A stretch of DNA of 64,000 bases from Thermobifida alba (GCF_023208015.1 NZ_CP051627.1:1736001-1800000), one strand, 5' to 3'. Counted from the stretch's first letter, positions 50,433 to 59,664 are shown. Made by a program: numbers and translations. Notes: generated by a model not told the origin, from the letters alone.

Positions 50433-51029
50433 GTGCACTCCCTCATCCACCGGAGCGTGGAACGCCTCTTCCACGGCAGGGGCAGCCGGCTCTACGACCG
50501 CGCGGCCCGGGGACTGGCGCGCGGCGGCTACCGGCGGATCGCCGAGGACGTCGCCGCTCTGGCCCCCCGCGGCGGCGCGGTGCTCGACGTGGGCACCGGC
50601 CCCGGCGTCCTGCCGGTCGAGACCGCCCGGCTCCGCCCGGACCTGCACGTCACCGGACTCGACCTGTCGGCGGACATGGTCGCCGCCGCACAGCGCAACG
50701 CCGCGGCCTTCGGCGACCGGGTGGCCGCGCGGCTCGGCGACGTCACCGACCTGCCCTTCGCCGACGACTCCTTCGACCTGGTCGTCACCTCGTTCAGCGC
50801 CCACCACTGGGACGACCCCGCCGGAGCCGTCCCGGAACTGGCGCGGGTGCTGCGCCCCGGGGGCCGCCTGGCCGTCTACGACCTCCCCTTCGGCCCCTTC
50901 GACCTGCTGGTGGCCACCGCCGAGGAGCAGGGCCTGTTCACCGCCTCCCCGCCGCTGCGCACCGTGATCCGCACCGGGGTGGCGCTGCCGTCCCGGTGCG
51001 TGCGGCAGATCATGGCCGTCCCGGCGTGA
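50433..51029 (+). CDS. Class I SAM-dependent methyltransferase
   Basis: 198 residues from GTG 50433, chosen for AAGGGTGGGA just upstream; the open frame further up runs through the operator region. Motif I VLDVGTGPGVLPVETARLRP near 51-70, VTGLDLSADMV, GDVTDLPFADDSFDLVVTSFSAHHW (as DLPFADDSFDLVVTSFSAHHW minus its last residues), and LRPGGRLAVYD. UbiE/type 11 group; small-molecule substrate likely. Under the same operators as marR-DUF385. Confidence 0.87.
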   Translation: MHSLIHRSVERLFHGRGSRLYDRAARGLARGGYRRIAEDVAALAPRGGAVLDVGTGPGVLPVETARLRPDLHVTGLDLSADMVAAAQRNAAAFGDRVAARLGDVTDLPFADDSFDLVVTSFSAHHWDDPAGAVPELARVLRPGGRLAVYDLPFGPFDLLVATAEEQGLFTASPPLRTVIRTGVALPSRCVRQIMAVPA

Positions 51030-51044
51030 ACGCGGCCCCGCCGC

Positions 51045-51884
51045 TCAGTTCCGGGTGTTGTACAGGTACAGGGTGAGCGGCGCGAACACCCCGACCAGCA
51101 CCGCGCACTCGGCGAACACCAGGGCGACCTGGGCCGCGGCGGCCGAGCCGTGCACCAGGCCGCGCACCGCCGTGACCACGTGCGTGATCGGGTTGGCCTC
51201 GACGAACACGCGCAGCCAGTCGGGCATGGTGGCCGGGTCCACGAAGACGTTGGTCAGGAACGTCCCGGGGAACAGCACCATCATGCTCACGCTCATGACC
51301 GCGTTGGGGCTGCGCAGCACCAGGCCCAGCACGGTCCACAGCCAGGAGAGGCTGTAGCAGAACGCCACGAGCACCGCCACGGCCGCCAGCACGCCGACCG
51401 CGCCGCCCTGCGGGCGGAACCCCAGGGCCAGCCCGAGCACCACGACGATCGCCGAGGCGACGGTGTAGCGGACCGCGTCGCCCAGCAGCGCCCCCGCCAG
51501 CGCGGCGGGCCGCCACAGCGGCAGCGACCGGATCCGGTCGAAGATCCCCTTCTGGATGTCGGTATTGAGGGTCAGGGCGGTGTACATGGTGATCATGACG
51601 ACGTTCATGACCAGGATGCCCGGCAGCAGGGTCTGGATGTAGGTGCGCGGGGAGCCCGCCAGCGCGCCGCCGAACAGGAAGGTGAACATCAGCAGGAACA
51701 GCACCGGGAAGACGGTGACGTCGAACAGCTGCTCGGGCACGTGCTTGATCTTCAGCAGCGCCCGCCACCCGAAGACCAGCGACGCGGTCACCGGGCCGGG
51801 GCGCGGCGGCCGGGCGCGGCGCGTCAGCGCGGTGCGCAGCCTCTCGTCGATCCCGGAGCGGGGCCGGGTGGTCGTGGCGGTCAT
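51045..51884 (-). CDS. ABC-2 type transporter permease (DrrB-like)
   Basis: 279 residues, ATG 51882-51884 overlapping the stop of the ATPase gene. Six helices: [41 protein letters not shown] ([10 protein letters not shown] motif), [11 protein letters not shown] loop, then [30 protein letters not shown] (as [19 protein letters not shown]), [14 protein letters not shown] near the end. This is the DrrB/daunorubicin-resistance class that pairs with a DrrA ATPase to export hydrophobic drugs or lipids. Confidence 0.93.
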   Translation of the reverse strand: MTATTTRPRSGIDERLRTALTRRARPPRPGPVTASLVFGWRALLKIKHVPEQLFDVTVFPVLFLLMFTFLFGGALAGSPRTYIQTLLPGILVMNVVMITMYTALTLNTDIQKGIFDRIRSLPLWRPAALAGALLGDAVRYTVASAIVVVLGLALGFRPQGGAVGVLAAVAVLVAFCYSLSWLWTVLGLVLRSPNAVMSVSMMVLFPGTFLTNVFVDPATMPDWLRVFVEANPITHVVTAVRGLVHGSAAAAQVALVFAECAVLVGVFAPLTLYLYNTRN

Positions 51885-52894
51885 GCCGTCTCCTCACGGG
51901 TGTCGTGGGTGTCTGCGGAGCGGCCGGTCAGCGCCAGGAACACCTCGTCGAGGCTGGGCCGCCCCAGGGAGAAGTGGGTGACGGCGAGCCCGGCGGCGGT
52001 CAGCTCCGCCAGGGCGCGGGCCACCAGGGCGGGGTCGAAGACCCGGGCGGACAGCGCCGCGGGGTCGGGCTCCTCGTGCACCGGCTCGTCCAGCACCGCG
52101 CCGAGCAGCTGCCGGGCGTCACCGCGCCGTGCGGGGTCGTGCAGGCGCACGTGCAGGGTGCCCGTGCCCACCGACGCCTTGAGCTCGCCGGGGCTGCCCT
52201 CGGCGACGACACGGCCGCGGTCGATCACCGCGATCCGGTCGGCCAGCTGGTCGGCCTCGTCCAGGTACTGGGTGGTGAGCAGCACCGAGGTGCCCTGGGC
52301 GACCAGGGCGCGCACGATGTCCCAGACCTGGTTGCGGCTGCGCGGGTCCAACCCGGTGGTGGGCTCGTCGAGGAAGAGGAGCTCCGGGGTGACCACGATG
52401 CTCGCGGCGATGTCGAGGCGCCGCCGCATGCCGCCGGAGTAGGTCTTGACCTGCTTTCCGGCCGCCTCGGCGAGGTCGAAGGCCGTCAGCAGCTCGCGAG
52501 CCCGCGCCCTGGCGTCGGCCCGGGGGTAGCCGAGGAGCCGGGCCAGCATGACGAGGTTCTCGGTGCCGGTGAGGTCCTCGTCCACCGAGGCGAACTGGCC
52601 GGTCAGGCTCACCCTGGAGCGCACGGCGTCGGCCTCGCGCACCACGTCGTGGCCGAACACCCGGGCCCATCCGCGGTCGGGGCGCAGCAGGGTGGCGAGC
52701 ATGCGGATGACGGTGGTCTTGCCCGCGCCGTTGGGCCCCAGGACGCCGTACACGCCCCCGGCCGCGATCCGCAGGTCGACGCCGTCGACGGCGCGGGTGC
52801 TCCCGAAGGTCTTGGCCAGGCCGGAGGTCTCGACGGCCAGGTCGGCCGCGCGGCGGTTCCGGTGGCCGGTCGCGGCGGCGCGGGACGGTGACAC
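51881..52894 (-). CDS. ABC transporter ATPase (DrrA-like)
   Basis: 337 residues from GTG 52892-52894, with AAGGAAGG five bases upstream; the open frame reaches 53050 without support. Walker [10 protein letters not shown] near 61, signature [14 protein letters not shown] near 155, Walker [18 protein letters not shown] near 174, H-loop [17 protein letters not shown], and the DrrA C-terminal domain ending [15 protein letters not shown]. Forms a drug or lipid exporter with the overlapping DrrB-like gene. A LexA-like box covers its likely -10 region. Confidence 0.94.
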   Translation of the reverse strand: MSPSRAAATGHRNRRAADLAVETSGLAKTFGSTRAVDGVDLRIAAGGVYGVLGPNGAGKTTVIRMLATLLRPDRGWARVFGHDVVREADAVRSRVSLTGQFASVDEDLTGTENLVMLARLLGYPRADARARARELLTAFDLAEAAGKQVKTYSGGMRRRLDIAASIVVTPELLFLDEPTTGLDPRSRNQVWDIVRALVAQGTSVLLTTQYLDEADQLADRIAVIDRGRVVAEGSPGELKASVGTGTLHVRLHDPARRGDARQLLGAVLDEPVHEEPDPAALSARVFDPALVARALAELTAAGLAVTHFSLGRPSLDEVFLALTGRSADTHDTREETA

Positions 52895-53018
52895 GGCGGC
52901 CTTCCTTCCGTCCTCTCTGACGGGGGGCGCTGTCCTCGGTCGTGGCCGTCGACCGCACCCGCGTCCCCTGTCCACAGGACGGGTCCGACCACGGGGCACT
53001 CTCCGGCCACCACTGCTA

Positions 53019-53034
53019 TCGTACACCTGTTCGA
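53019..53034. promoter_or_regulatory. LexA (SOS)-like box
   Basis: TCGTAC-ACCT-GTTCGA fits 11 of 12 arm positions of the actinobacterial SOS box TCGAAC-N4-GTTCGA. Overlaps TACGAT (minus strand, 53018-53023), a possible -10 for drrAB. Also lies 150 bases before the ABCB exporter gene. Confidence 0.45.
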
Positions 53035-53082
53035 TTCCAAGCGGCGGCAAAACCTGTACCCCGGGTTCGCCCTCCTCGCGAG

Positions 53083-53114
53083 TTTGACCTCAACCAAAGT
53101 TGAGCTCCTAGGCT
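53083..53114 (+). promoter_or_regulatory. MerR-type promoter of the ABC exporter
   Basis: TTGACC (53084-53089), 19 bases, TAGGCT (53109-53114), with the perfect dyad CTCAAC-CAAA-GTTGAG (53089-53104) centred in the long spacer. This is the layout of promoters activated by MerR/SoxR-type regulators. Confidence 0.65.
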
Positions 53115-53185
53115 CCGTCCCGTCGGGTGCCGCGCACGGCCGCGCCACCTCCTCTGCCCTACCCCGAAAGGCCGGTGACCACCGT

Positions 53186-55078
53186 ATGAGCATGGAGATG
53201 ACCGCCTGGCACACGCTGTACCGCACCGCGCACGCCCCCGACGAGCGGCGTCCGCTGTCCGCGGCCACGCTGCGGCGCATCGGCCGCTTCGCCCGCCCCC
53301 ACACGGCCAAGCTGGTCTGGTTCCTGGTGTGCAGCGTGGTCGGCTCGGTGCTGGCGGTGGCCACACCGGTGCTGGCGGGCCGGGTGATCGACGGCATCGT
53401 CGGCGGCGCCGAGGCCGGCCTCGTCGTGGGGCTGGCGGTGCTCATCGCCGTCATCGCCCTGGCCGAGGCGGGGGTCGGCCTGGCCACGCGGTGGCTGTCG
53501 GCGCGTATCGGCGAGGGGCTCATCCTGCAGCTGCGCACCGCCGTGTTCGACCACGTGCAGCGCATGCCGGTGGCGTTCTTCACCCGCACCCGCACCGGAG
53601 CCCTGGTCAGCCGGCTGAACAACGACGTCATCGGGGCGCAGCGGGCGTTCAGCGACACCCTGTCGGGGGTGGTGGGCAACCTGGTGACGCTCACCCTGAC
53701 GCTGGTGGTGATGGTGGGGCTGTCCTGGCAGGTCACCCTGCTGTCGCTGGCGCTGCTGCCGGTCTTCGTGCTGCCCGCGCGCCGCATGGGCTCCCGGCTG
53801 GCCCGCCTGGAGCGGGAGGCGGCCGACCACAACTCCGCGATGAGCACGCAGATGGCCGAGCGCTTCTCCGCGCCGGGGGCGACCCTGGTCAAGCTGTTCG
53901 GCCGTCCCGAGCAGGAGTCGGCGGAGTTCGCCGTGCGCGCCGGGCGGGTGCACGACATCGGTGTGCGCCGCGCCATGCTGCAACACGTGTTCTTCACCGC
54001 GCTGACGCTGGTCTCCGCGCTGGCCCTGGCACTGGTCTACGGGCTGGGCGGGTTCCACGCGCTGCGCGGCCAACTGGACCCGGGCTCGGTGGTGGCGCTG
54101 GCGCTGCTGCTGACCCGCCTGTACGCGCCGCTGACCGCCCTGGCCAACGCGCGCGTGGAGGTGATGAGCGCGCTGGTGAGTTTCGAGCGGGTCTTCGAGG
54201 TGCTGGACCTGCAACCGCTGATCCGGGAGCGCGCGGACGCCCGCGAGGTGCCCGACGGTCCGGTGTCGGTGGAGTTCGACGGGGTGCGCTTCGCCTACCC
54301 GGCGCCCGAGAAGGTGTCGCTGGCCTCGCTGGAGGAGGTGGCGCGGCTGGACGCGCGCGGCGGCGAGGAGGTGCTGCACGGGGTGTCGTTCCGCGCCGAA
54401 CCGGGGCAGCTGGTGGCCCTGGTGGGCTCCTCGGGCGCGGGCAAGTCGACGATCGCGCAGCTGCTGCCGCGCCTGTACGACGTCGACGAGGGCGCGGTGC
54501 GGCTGTCCGGGGTCGACGTGCGGGACCTGTCGTTCGCCTCGCTGCGCGCCACCCTGGGCATGGTCACCCAGGACGGGCACCTGTTCCACGACACGGTCCG
54601 GGGCAACCTGCTGCTGGCCCGCCCCGAGGCCGACGAGGAGGAGCTGTGGGAGGCGCTGCGGCGGGCCCGGATCGCCGAACTGATCGCGTCCCTGCCCGAC
54701 GGACTGGACACGGTGGTGGGCGAACGCGGCTACCGCTTCTCCGGCGGTGAGCGCCAGCGGCTGACCATCGCGCGGCTGCTGCTGGCGCGGCCCCGGGTGG
54801 TGATCCTGGACGAGGCCACCGCGCACCTGGACTCCGACTCGGAGGCACAGGTGCAGGAGGCGCTCACCGAGGCGCTGGAGGGGCGCACCGCCCTGGTGAT
54901 CGCGCACCGGCTGTCCACCGTCCAGGCGGCCGACCTCATCCTGGTGGTCGAGGCGGGGCGGATCGTGGAACGCGGCACGCACGCCGAACTGCTGGCCGCC
55001 AACGGCCGTTACGCGCAGCTGTACCGGACCCAGTTCGAGCAGCCCTCGGGCGACCTCGTCGGCGGGGCCACCCCCTGA
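53186..55078 (+). CDS. ABCB-type ABC exporter (fused membrane and ATPase domains)
   Basis: 630 residues from ATG 53186 (GGTGA seven bases before; next ATG at 53192). Six-helix membrane domain about 45-340 (HTAKLVWFLVCSVVGSVLAVATPVL, FFTRTRTGALVSRLNNDV coupling helix), then the nucleotide-binding domain: GSSGAGKST near 412, signature FSGGERQRLTIAR near 515, Walker B VVILDEATAHLDSDSE near 537, IAHRLST. A half-transporter expected to work as a homodimer in export of drugs, lipids or peptides. The MerR-type promoter suggests induction by a toxic compound; no MerR gene adjoins it. Confidence 0.94.
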   Translation: MSMEMTAWHTLYRTAHAPDERRPLSAATLRRIGRFARPHTAKLVWFLVCSVVGSVLAVATPVLAGRVIDGIVGGAEAGLVVGLAVLIAVIALAEAGVGLATRWLSARIGEGLILQLRTAVFDHVQRMPVAFFTRTRTGALVSRLNNDVIGAQRAFSDTLSGVVGNLVTLTLTLVVMVGLSWQVTLLSLALLPVFVLPARRMGSRLARLEREAADHNSAMSTQMAERFSAPGATLVKLFGRPEQESAEFAVRAGRVHDIGVRRAMLQHVFFTALTLVSALALALVYGLGGFHALRGQLDPGSVVALALLLTRLYAPLTALANARVEVMSALVSFERVFEVLDLQPLIRERADAREVPDGPVSVEFDGVRFAYPAPEKVSLASLEEVARLDARGGEEVLHGVSFRAEPGQLVALVGSSGAGKSTIAQLLPRLYDVDEGAVRLSGVDVRDLSFASLRATLGMVTQDGHLFHDTVRGNLLLARPEADEEELWEALRRARIAELIASLPDGLDTVVGERGYRFSGGERQRLTIARLLLARPRVVILDEATAHLDSDSEAQVQEALTEALEGRTALVIAHRLSTVQAADLILVVEAGRIVERGTHAELLAANGRYAQLYRTQFEQPSGDLVGGATP

Positions 55079-55080
55079 CC

Positions 55081-55124
55081 GCCGTGTCGTGTCGCCGGTC
55101 CACCGACCGGCGACACGACACGGC
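55081..55124 (+). terminator. Very stable terminator hairpin, 20-bp perfect stem
   Basis: GCCGTGTCGTGTCGCCGGTC, tetraloop CACC, then the exact complement. Begins three bases after the exporter stop. Confidence 0.85.
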
Positions 55125-55189
55125 TCCGGGCCCGGTGCCGGGGCGGCGGGCCCGGGGCGCGCGGCGCCCGCACTCCTTGGTGTGTTCTT

Positions 55190-55195
55190 TAGAAT
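55190..55195 (+). promoter_or_regulatory. -10 box TAGAAT
   Basis: Six bases before the ATG at 55202, no Shine-Dalgarno; the clearest leaderless promoter in the window. Confidence 0.55.
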
Positions 55196-55201
55196 TACCG
55201 G

Positions 55202-56122
55202 ATGGACGAATTGCAGGGACACCAGGGAGTCTGGCGGTTCGACGGGGAGACCATCTCCATCCACTACCGCACGGGGTGGCGCGCCGATCCGTTCCTGACC
55301 GCTCTCGGCCAGTGCCACCTGCCCGTGGCAGCCCTCTCCCAGGTCGAGTTCACCCCCTGCGGGGTGCGGGGGAAGAGCTGGCGGCTCCAGCTGCGGCTGC
55401 ACGACCGCGTCGACCCCTTCTCCGCGGTCGGGGCGGCCCTGACCGGCAGGGGCCACCCGTTCGTGCTGACCGGGGACTCCCGGACCGAACTGCTCGCCGA
55501 GTACTACGCCGACCAGTTCTCCGCCGCCGCCGAAACCGCGCGCGGCACGGACCCCGTCCCCGCGGAGCAGCTGGCCACGCGCCTGGTCCCCCCGCTCCCG
55601 CTGCACGTCCAGGTCGCCGAGGGCACGGCCTTCTTCGACGGTGAGACGGTGCGCCTGGTGTGGTCGGGGTGGGCGGCGGGCTCCCGCAAGCGCAAGAACC
55701 AGCGCCGGGAGTTTCCCCTCCCGACGATCCGCAGCGTCGAGTGGACGCCCTCGGACGGATGGAACGAGGCCTACCTGCGGGTCGTGACGCACGACTCCGG
55801 AAGCACCCCCGTCACCAAGCCGGGCAAGGACCTGAACTGCCTGCTGACCGACTCCTCCCGCAAGGAGGAGGGCCGCATGCTGCTGATGGCGGCGACCGTG
55901 ACGGCGTACCTGTGGGCCCGGGAGTCCGCGGCTCCGGCCCCGCTCACCGCGGGGGCCGAGGGGCCCGGTCAGCTCGGTGCGGGGACCGACGCCCCGGTCC
56001 CGTCCGCGGCGGAGAAGACGGTCTACGACCGCATCCGGGAGCTGGGGCGGCTGCGTGACGAGGGCCTGCTCACCGAGGAGGAGTTCCAGGCCAAGAAGAC
56101 CGAACTCCTCGACCGGCTGTGA
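55202..56122 (+). CDS. DUF4429 / SHOCT-domain protein
   Basis: 306 residues. Two PH-like DUF4429 repeats: about 5-105 (GVWRFDGETISIHYR, LPVAALSQVEFTP, PFVLTG) and about 135-240 (GTAFFDGETVRLVWSGWA, LPTIRSVEWTP). A flexible acidic linker is followed by a C-terminal SHOCT motif (about 275-306, IRELGRLRDEGLLTEEEFQAKK). No signal or membrane segment; cytoplasmic. Function unknown; SHOCT tails are thought to mediate assembly. Probably leaderless, and it precedes the BVMO operon by 111 bases with a separate promoter. Confidence 0.8.
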   Translation: MDELQGHQGVWRFDGETISIHYRTGWRADPFLTALGQCHLPVAALSQVEFTPCGVRGKSWRLQLRLHDRVDPFSAVGAALTGRGHPFVLTGDSRTELLAEYYADQFSAAAETARGTDPVPAEQLATRLVPPLPLHVQVAEGTAFFDGETVRLVWSGWAAGSRKRKNQRREFPLPTIRSVEWTPSDGWNEAYLRVVTHDSGSTPVTKPGKDLNCLLTDSSRKEEGRMLLMAATVTAYLWARESAAPAPLTAGAEGPGQLGAGTDAPVPSAAEKTVYDRIRELGRLRDEGLLTEEEFQAKKTELLDRL

Positions 56123-56152
56123 CCCGGGCCTCCGGGAAGAGTGATCCAAATC

Positions 56153-56181
56153 TTCCAATGTCCATTGTCATGGTTTACGCT
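56153..56181 (+). promoter_or_regulatory. Promoter of the BVMO operon
   Basis: TTCCAA (56153-56158), 17 bases, TACGCT (56176-56181). Overlapped at the -35 by the CAATG/CATTG dyad. Confidence 0.45.
56156..56167. promoter_or_regulatory. Dyad CAATG-TC-CATTG
   Basis: Inverted repeat over the -35 of the BVMO promoter; a related CATTG-GTT-CAATA lies at 56199-56211 beyond the transcription start. Confidence 0.5.
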
Positions 56182-56198
56182 CAAACATTACCAACAGC

Positions 56199-56211
56199 CA
56201 TTGGTTCAATA
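56199..56211. promoter_or_regulatory. Dyad CATTG-GTT-CAATA
   Basis: Second CATTG/CAAT inverted repeat, 43 bp after the first and just before the ribosome site of the BVMO gene. Same half-sites in opposite order. Confidence 0.4.
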
Positions 56212-56233
56212 GCCAACGATGAGAGGTAGTGCT

Positions 56234-57763
56234 ATGGGCTCCACGGCAGCGCCCGCAGCGCCCCACGTGCGGATCGCGATCATCGGATCGGGATTCGGCG
56301 GGATCGGGCTGGGCGTCCGCCTCCGCCAGGCGGGCCAGACCGACTTCGTCATCCTGGAACGCGCCGGCGACGTCGGTGGAACCTGGCGTGACAACACCTA
56401 TCCCGGATGCGCCTGCGACGTCCCCTCCCACCTGTACTCGTTCTCCTTCGCCCCCAACCCGCACTGGCCGCGCAGCTTCTCCGGGCAGCCGCACATCCGC
56501 GCCTACCTGGAGGACGTGACCGACCGGTTCGGGCTGCGCCCCCACATCCGCACCGGACACGAAGTGCTCCAGGCCCGCTGGGACGCCCACCGCCTGCGCT
56601 GGACGGTCCACACCAGCGGCACCACCCTCACCTGCGACGTCCTGGTCAGCGCCGCCGGAGCCCTCGCCGACCCCACCATCCCCGACCTGCCCGGCCTGGA
56701 CGGCTTCCCCGGCGAGGTGTTCCACTCCAGCCGCTGGAACCACGACTACGACCTCACCGGACAACGCGTGGCGGTCGTCGGCACCGGCGCCTCGGCCATC
56801 CAGATCATCCCCGCCATCCAACCCGCGGTGGAGCGCCTCGTCGTCTTCCAACGCACCCCCGCCTGGGTGATGCCGCGCGCCGACCGCGCCATCACCGGAC
56901 TGGAGCGGTGGCTGTTCCGCACCGTCCCGGCGGTCCAGAAACTCGCCCGCGCAGGCGTCTACCTCACCCGCGAGTCCACCGTCGGCGCGTTCGTGCGCCA
57001 CCCCGCCCTGCTCAGAGCCGCCACCGTCGTCGCCCGCGCCCACCTGCGCCGCGCGGTGCGCGACCCCGACCTGCGCGCCAAGCTCACCCCCGACTACGTC
57101 ATGGGCTGCAAGCGCATCCTGCTGTCCAACGACTACTACCCGGCCCTGACCCGCCCCAACGTCGACGTGGTCGCCTCGGGCCTGGCCGAAGTGCGCGGCA
57201 CCACGCTCGTCGCCTCCGACGGCACCCGCCGCGACGCCGACGCGATCGTCTTCGCCACCGGCTTCCACGTCACCGACCTGCCGATCGCCACCCGCATCCA
57301 CGACGCCGCGGGCCGCTCCCTGGCCGATGCGTGGAAGGACGGCATGAGCGCGCTGCGCGGCACCACGGTCGCCGGGTTCCCCAACCTCTTCCTCATCGTG
57401 GGCCCCAACACCGGCCTGGGCCACACCTCGATGATCTACATGATCGAGTCCCAGGTGAACTACATCATGGACGCGCTGCGCCACCTCGACTCGGCGCGCA
57501 TCGCCGCACTCGAACCCCGCCGCGAGGCCCAGGACGCCTGGAACGACCGGGTCCAGGCGCGCATGCGACGCACCGTGTGGGCCCTCGGCGGCTGCGCCAG
57601 CTGGTACCTGGACTCCCGCGGCCGCAACACCACGCTGTGGCCCGGCTCCACCCTGAGCTTCCGCTCCGCCACCCGCCGGATCGACCTCACCGAGTACACC
57701 ACGGTCCCCGCCCGCACCCCCGACTCCCTGCCCGCCACGACCGCACCGGAGGCAGTGCGTTGA
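56234..57763 (+). CDS. Baeyer-Villiger-type flavin monooxygenase
   Basis: 509 residues from ATG 56234 (GAGAGG eight bases before; an upstream ATG at 56219 overlaps that site). FAD motif GSGFGGIGLG near 18, the BVMO fingerprint FPGEVFHSSRW near 163 (F-x-G-x3-H-x3-W), NADPH motif GTGASAIQ near 186, ATGFH near 342 and the closing GLGHTS region. NADPH- and oxygen-dependent insertion of oxygen next to a ketone, giving an ester or lactone. First gene of a tightly packed operon with an esterase-like hydrolase and an SDR. Confidence 0.92.
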   Translation: MGSTAAPAAPHVRIAIIGSGFGGIGLGVRLRQAGQTDFVILERAGDVGGTWRDNTYPGCACDVPSHLYSFSFAPNPHWPRSFSGQPHIRAYLEDVTDRFGLRPHIRTGHEVLQARWDAHRLRWTVHTSGTTLTCDVLVSAAGALADPTIPDLPGLDGFPGEVFHSSRWNHDYDLTGQRVAVVGTGASAIQIIPAIQPAVERLVVFQRTPAWVMPRADRAITGLERWLFRTVPAVQKLARAGVYLTRESTVGAFVRHPALLRAATVVARAHLRRAVRDPDLRAKLTPDYVMGCKRILLSNDYYPALTRPNVDVVASGLAEVRGTTLVASDGTRRDADAIVFATGFHVTDLPIATRIHDAAGRSLADAWKDGMSALRGTTVAGFPNLFLIVGPNTGLGHTSMIYMIESQVNYIMDALRHLDSARIAALEPRREAQDAWNDRVQARMRRTVWALGGCASWYLDSRGRNTTLWPGSTLSFRSATRRIDLTEYTTVPARTPDSLPATTAPEAVR

Positions 57764-58698
57764 AACACTCCGAGACGCTGACCCCCCCGCGGCCCGCCGA
57801 CGTGCTGCGCGTGCGCTCCGCCGACGGCACCATGCTGCACGCCGAGGTCCACGGCCCCGACGACGCCCCCACCGTGGTCCTCAGCCACGGCTGGACCTGC
57901 TCCACCCTGTTCTGGACGCCCGTGCTGCGCGCCCTGGGTCCGGACCTCCGGGTCGTCCTCTACGACCAGCGCGGACACGGCCGCAGCGAGACCCCGCGCC
58001 GCGGCGGCTACAGCACCACCGCCCTGGCCGACGACCTGTGCGCGGTGCTGCGGGCGACGGTGCGCCGCGGCACCCGGGTCGTCGTCGCGGGCCACAGTAT
58101 GGGCGGCATGACGATCATGGCCGCCGCCGACCGCCCCGAGTTCCGCACCCGGGTCGCCGCGGCGCTGCTGGCCAGCACCGGCAGCCGCGAACTGGTGCCC
58201 GCCGCCCGCGTCATGGGCGGCCCCTCCCGGCTGCGTTCGGCCCTGCACCGGGCCTTGCTCGCCGCGCCCCTGCCGCTGGGACCGGTCACCCCGCTCACCC
58301 GCGCCGGACTGCGCTACGTCACCATGGCCGCCGACGCCCCGGCGGACATGGTGGACCTGTGCGTACGTATCGTGCACGCCTGCCGGCCGGTGCCGCGCGC
58401 CCGCTGGGGCTCGGTGCTGATGACCCTCGACCTGTCCGGATCGCTGCACCACCTCGACGTGCCCACCCGCGTCCTGGCCGGAACCGCCGACCGGCTCACC
58501 CCTCCCCTGCACGCCCACCGGCTCGCCGAGGAGCTGCCCTCCTGCGAGGACCTCGTCCTGCTGCCCGGCGTCGGCCACATGACACCGCTGGAGGCCCCCG
58601 AACGCGTCTGCGAGGTGGTGCGGGGACTCGTCCATGCCCACCTGACCGCCCCCGGCACGGCCGACGGGACGGCTTCCCCGCTGAAGGAGGCCGGATGA
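57760..58698 (+). CDS. Alpha/beta-hydrolase (esterase/lactonase candidate)
   Basis: 312 residues from TTG 57760, which overlaps the BVMO stop (TTGA) and has GGAGG eight bases upstream. Oxyanion segment LSHGWTCS near 45, nucleophile Ser in AGHSMGG near 112, acid Asp in LAGTADRLTPP, base His in GVGHMTPLE near 275. All triad residues are present. Most likely hydrolyses the ester or lactone made by the BVMO. Stop overlaps the SDR start by four bases. Confidence 0.9.
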   Translation: MKHSETLTPPRPADVLRVRSADGTMLHAEVHGPDDAPTVVLSHGWTCSTLFWTPVLRALGPDLRVVLYDQRGHGRSETPRRGGYSTTALADDLCAVLRATVRRGTRVVVAGHSMGGMTIMAAADRPEFRTRVAAALLASTGSRELVPAARVMGGPSRLRSALHRALLAAPLPLGPVTPLTRAGLRYVTMAADAPADMVDLCVRIVHACRPVPRARWGSVLMTLDLSGSLHHLDVPTRVLAGTADRLTPPLHAHRLAEELPSCEDLVLLPGVGHMTPLEAPERVCEVVRGLVHAHLTAPGTADGTASPLKEAG

Positions 58699-59603
58699 GC
58701 CGGAAGCACTCCCTGGACGGCAAGGTCGCGGTGGTCACCGGCGCCGCCCGCGGCGTGGGCGCGCTGCTGGCGCAGCGGCTCGCCGCCCGCGGGGCCCGCG
58801 TGGCGCTGGTCGGCCTGGAACCGGAGGAGCTGGCTGCCACCGCCGCGGCGTGCGGCCCCGCCGCCGGCGCCTGGACGGCCGACGTCACCGACCGCAAGGC
58901 GGTCGGCGACGCGGCGCGCGCCATCGAGGAGCGGTACGGGCGGGTCGACATCGTGGTCGCCAACGCCGGGATCGCCGTGGGCGGCCCGTTCGCCGACTCC
59001 GACCCGGTCTTCTTCGACCGCGTCATCGAGGTGAACCTGCTGGGCAGCGTGGCCACCGCGCGCGCCTTCCTGCCCGCGCTGCTGCGCAGCCGGGGCTACC
59101 TGCTGCAGATCGCCTCGCTGGCGGCGCTGACCCCTGCCCCCATGATGGCCGCCTACTGCGCCAGCAAGTCCGGGGTGGAGGCGTTCGCGCACGCACTGCG
59201 GGTCGAGGTCGCCCACCGGGGGGTCGACGTCGGCGTCGCCTACCTCAGCTGGACCGACACCGACATGGTGCGGGGCGCCGACGAGGACGAGGTGCTGCGG
59301 GACCTGCGCGCCCGGCTGCCCTGGCCCCTCAACCGCACCTATCCGCTGCCGGGCGCGGTCGACGCCATCGTCTCCGGGATCGCCCGCCGCTCGGCGCACG
59401 TGTACGGGCAGCGGTGGCTGCCCGCCGTGCAACTGGTGCGCGGCCTGCTGCCCGGCCTCGTCACACGGATGGGCTCGCGGGAGGTGGCCCGCCTGGAACC
59501 GAGACTGGAGGCCACCCGCGGCCGGCGCGCCCGCCCGGTGGGCAGGGGCGGCGCGGCCGACGCCGCGGCCCGCGCCGACACCGGACCCGCCCGGTCGGAC
59601 TGA
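58695..59603 (+). CDS. SDR-family oxidoreductase
   Basis: 302 residues; ATG 58695 overlaps the hydrolase stop, AAGGAGG four bases before. TGAARGVGALLA near 16, ANAGIAVGG near 93, Ser in QIASLAAL, Tyr-x-x-x-Lys in YCASKSG near 155. C-terminal extension with membrane-like segment YGQRWLPAVQLVRGLLPGLV around 240-258 and an Arg/Ala-rich tail, as in membrane-associated actinobacterial SDRs. Oxidises the alcohol precursor to the ketone used by the BVMO, or reduces a product; direction is inferred from the operon. Confidence 0.9.
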   Translation: MSRKHSLDGKVAVVTGAARGVGALLAQRLAARGARVALVGLEPEELAATAAACGPAAGAWTADVTDRKAVGDAARAIEERYGRVDIVVANAGIAVGGPFADSDPVFFDRVIEVNLLGSVATARAFLPALLRSRGYLLQIASLAALTPAPMMAAYCASKSGVEAFAHALRVEVAHRGVDVGVAYLSWTDTDMVRGADEDEVLRDLRARLPWPLNRTYPLPGAVDAIVSGIARRSAHVYGQRWLPAVQLVRGLLPGLVTRMGSREVARLEPRLEATRGRRARPVGRGGAADAAARADTGPARSD

Positions 59604-59664
59604 CCCCTCCCCGCCCGCGCGGGCGCGCCCCAGCCCGCTCGGGGGCGCACCCGCGTGCCGCTAC

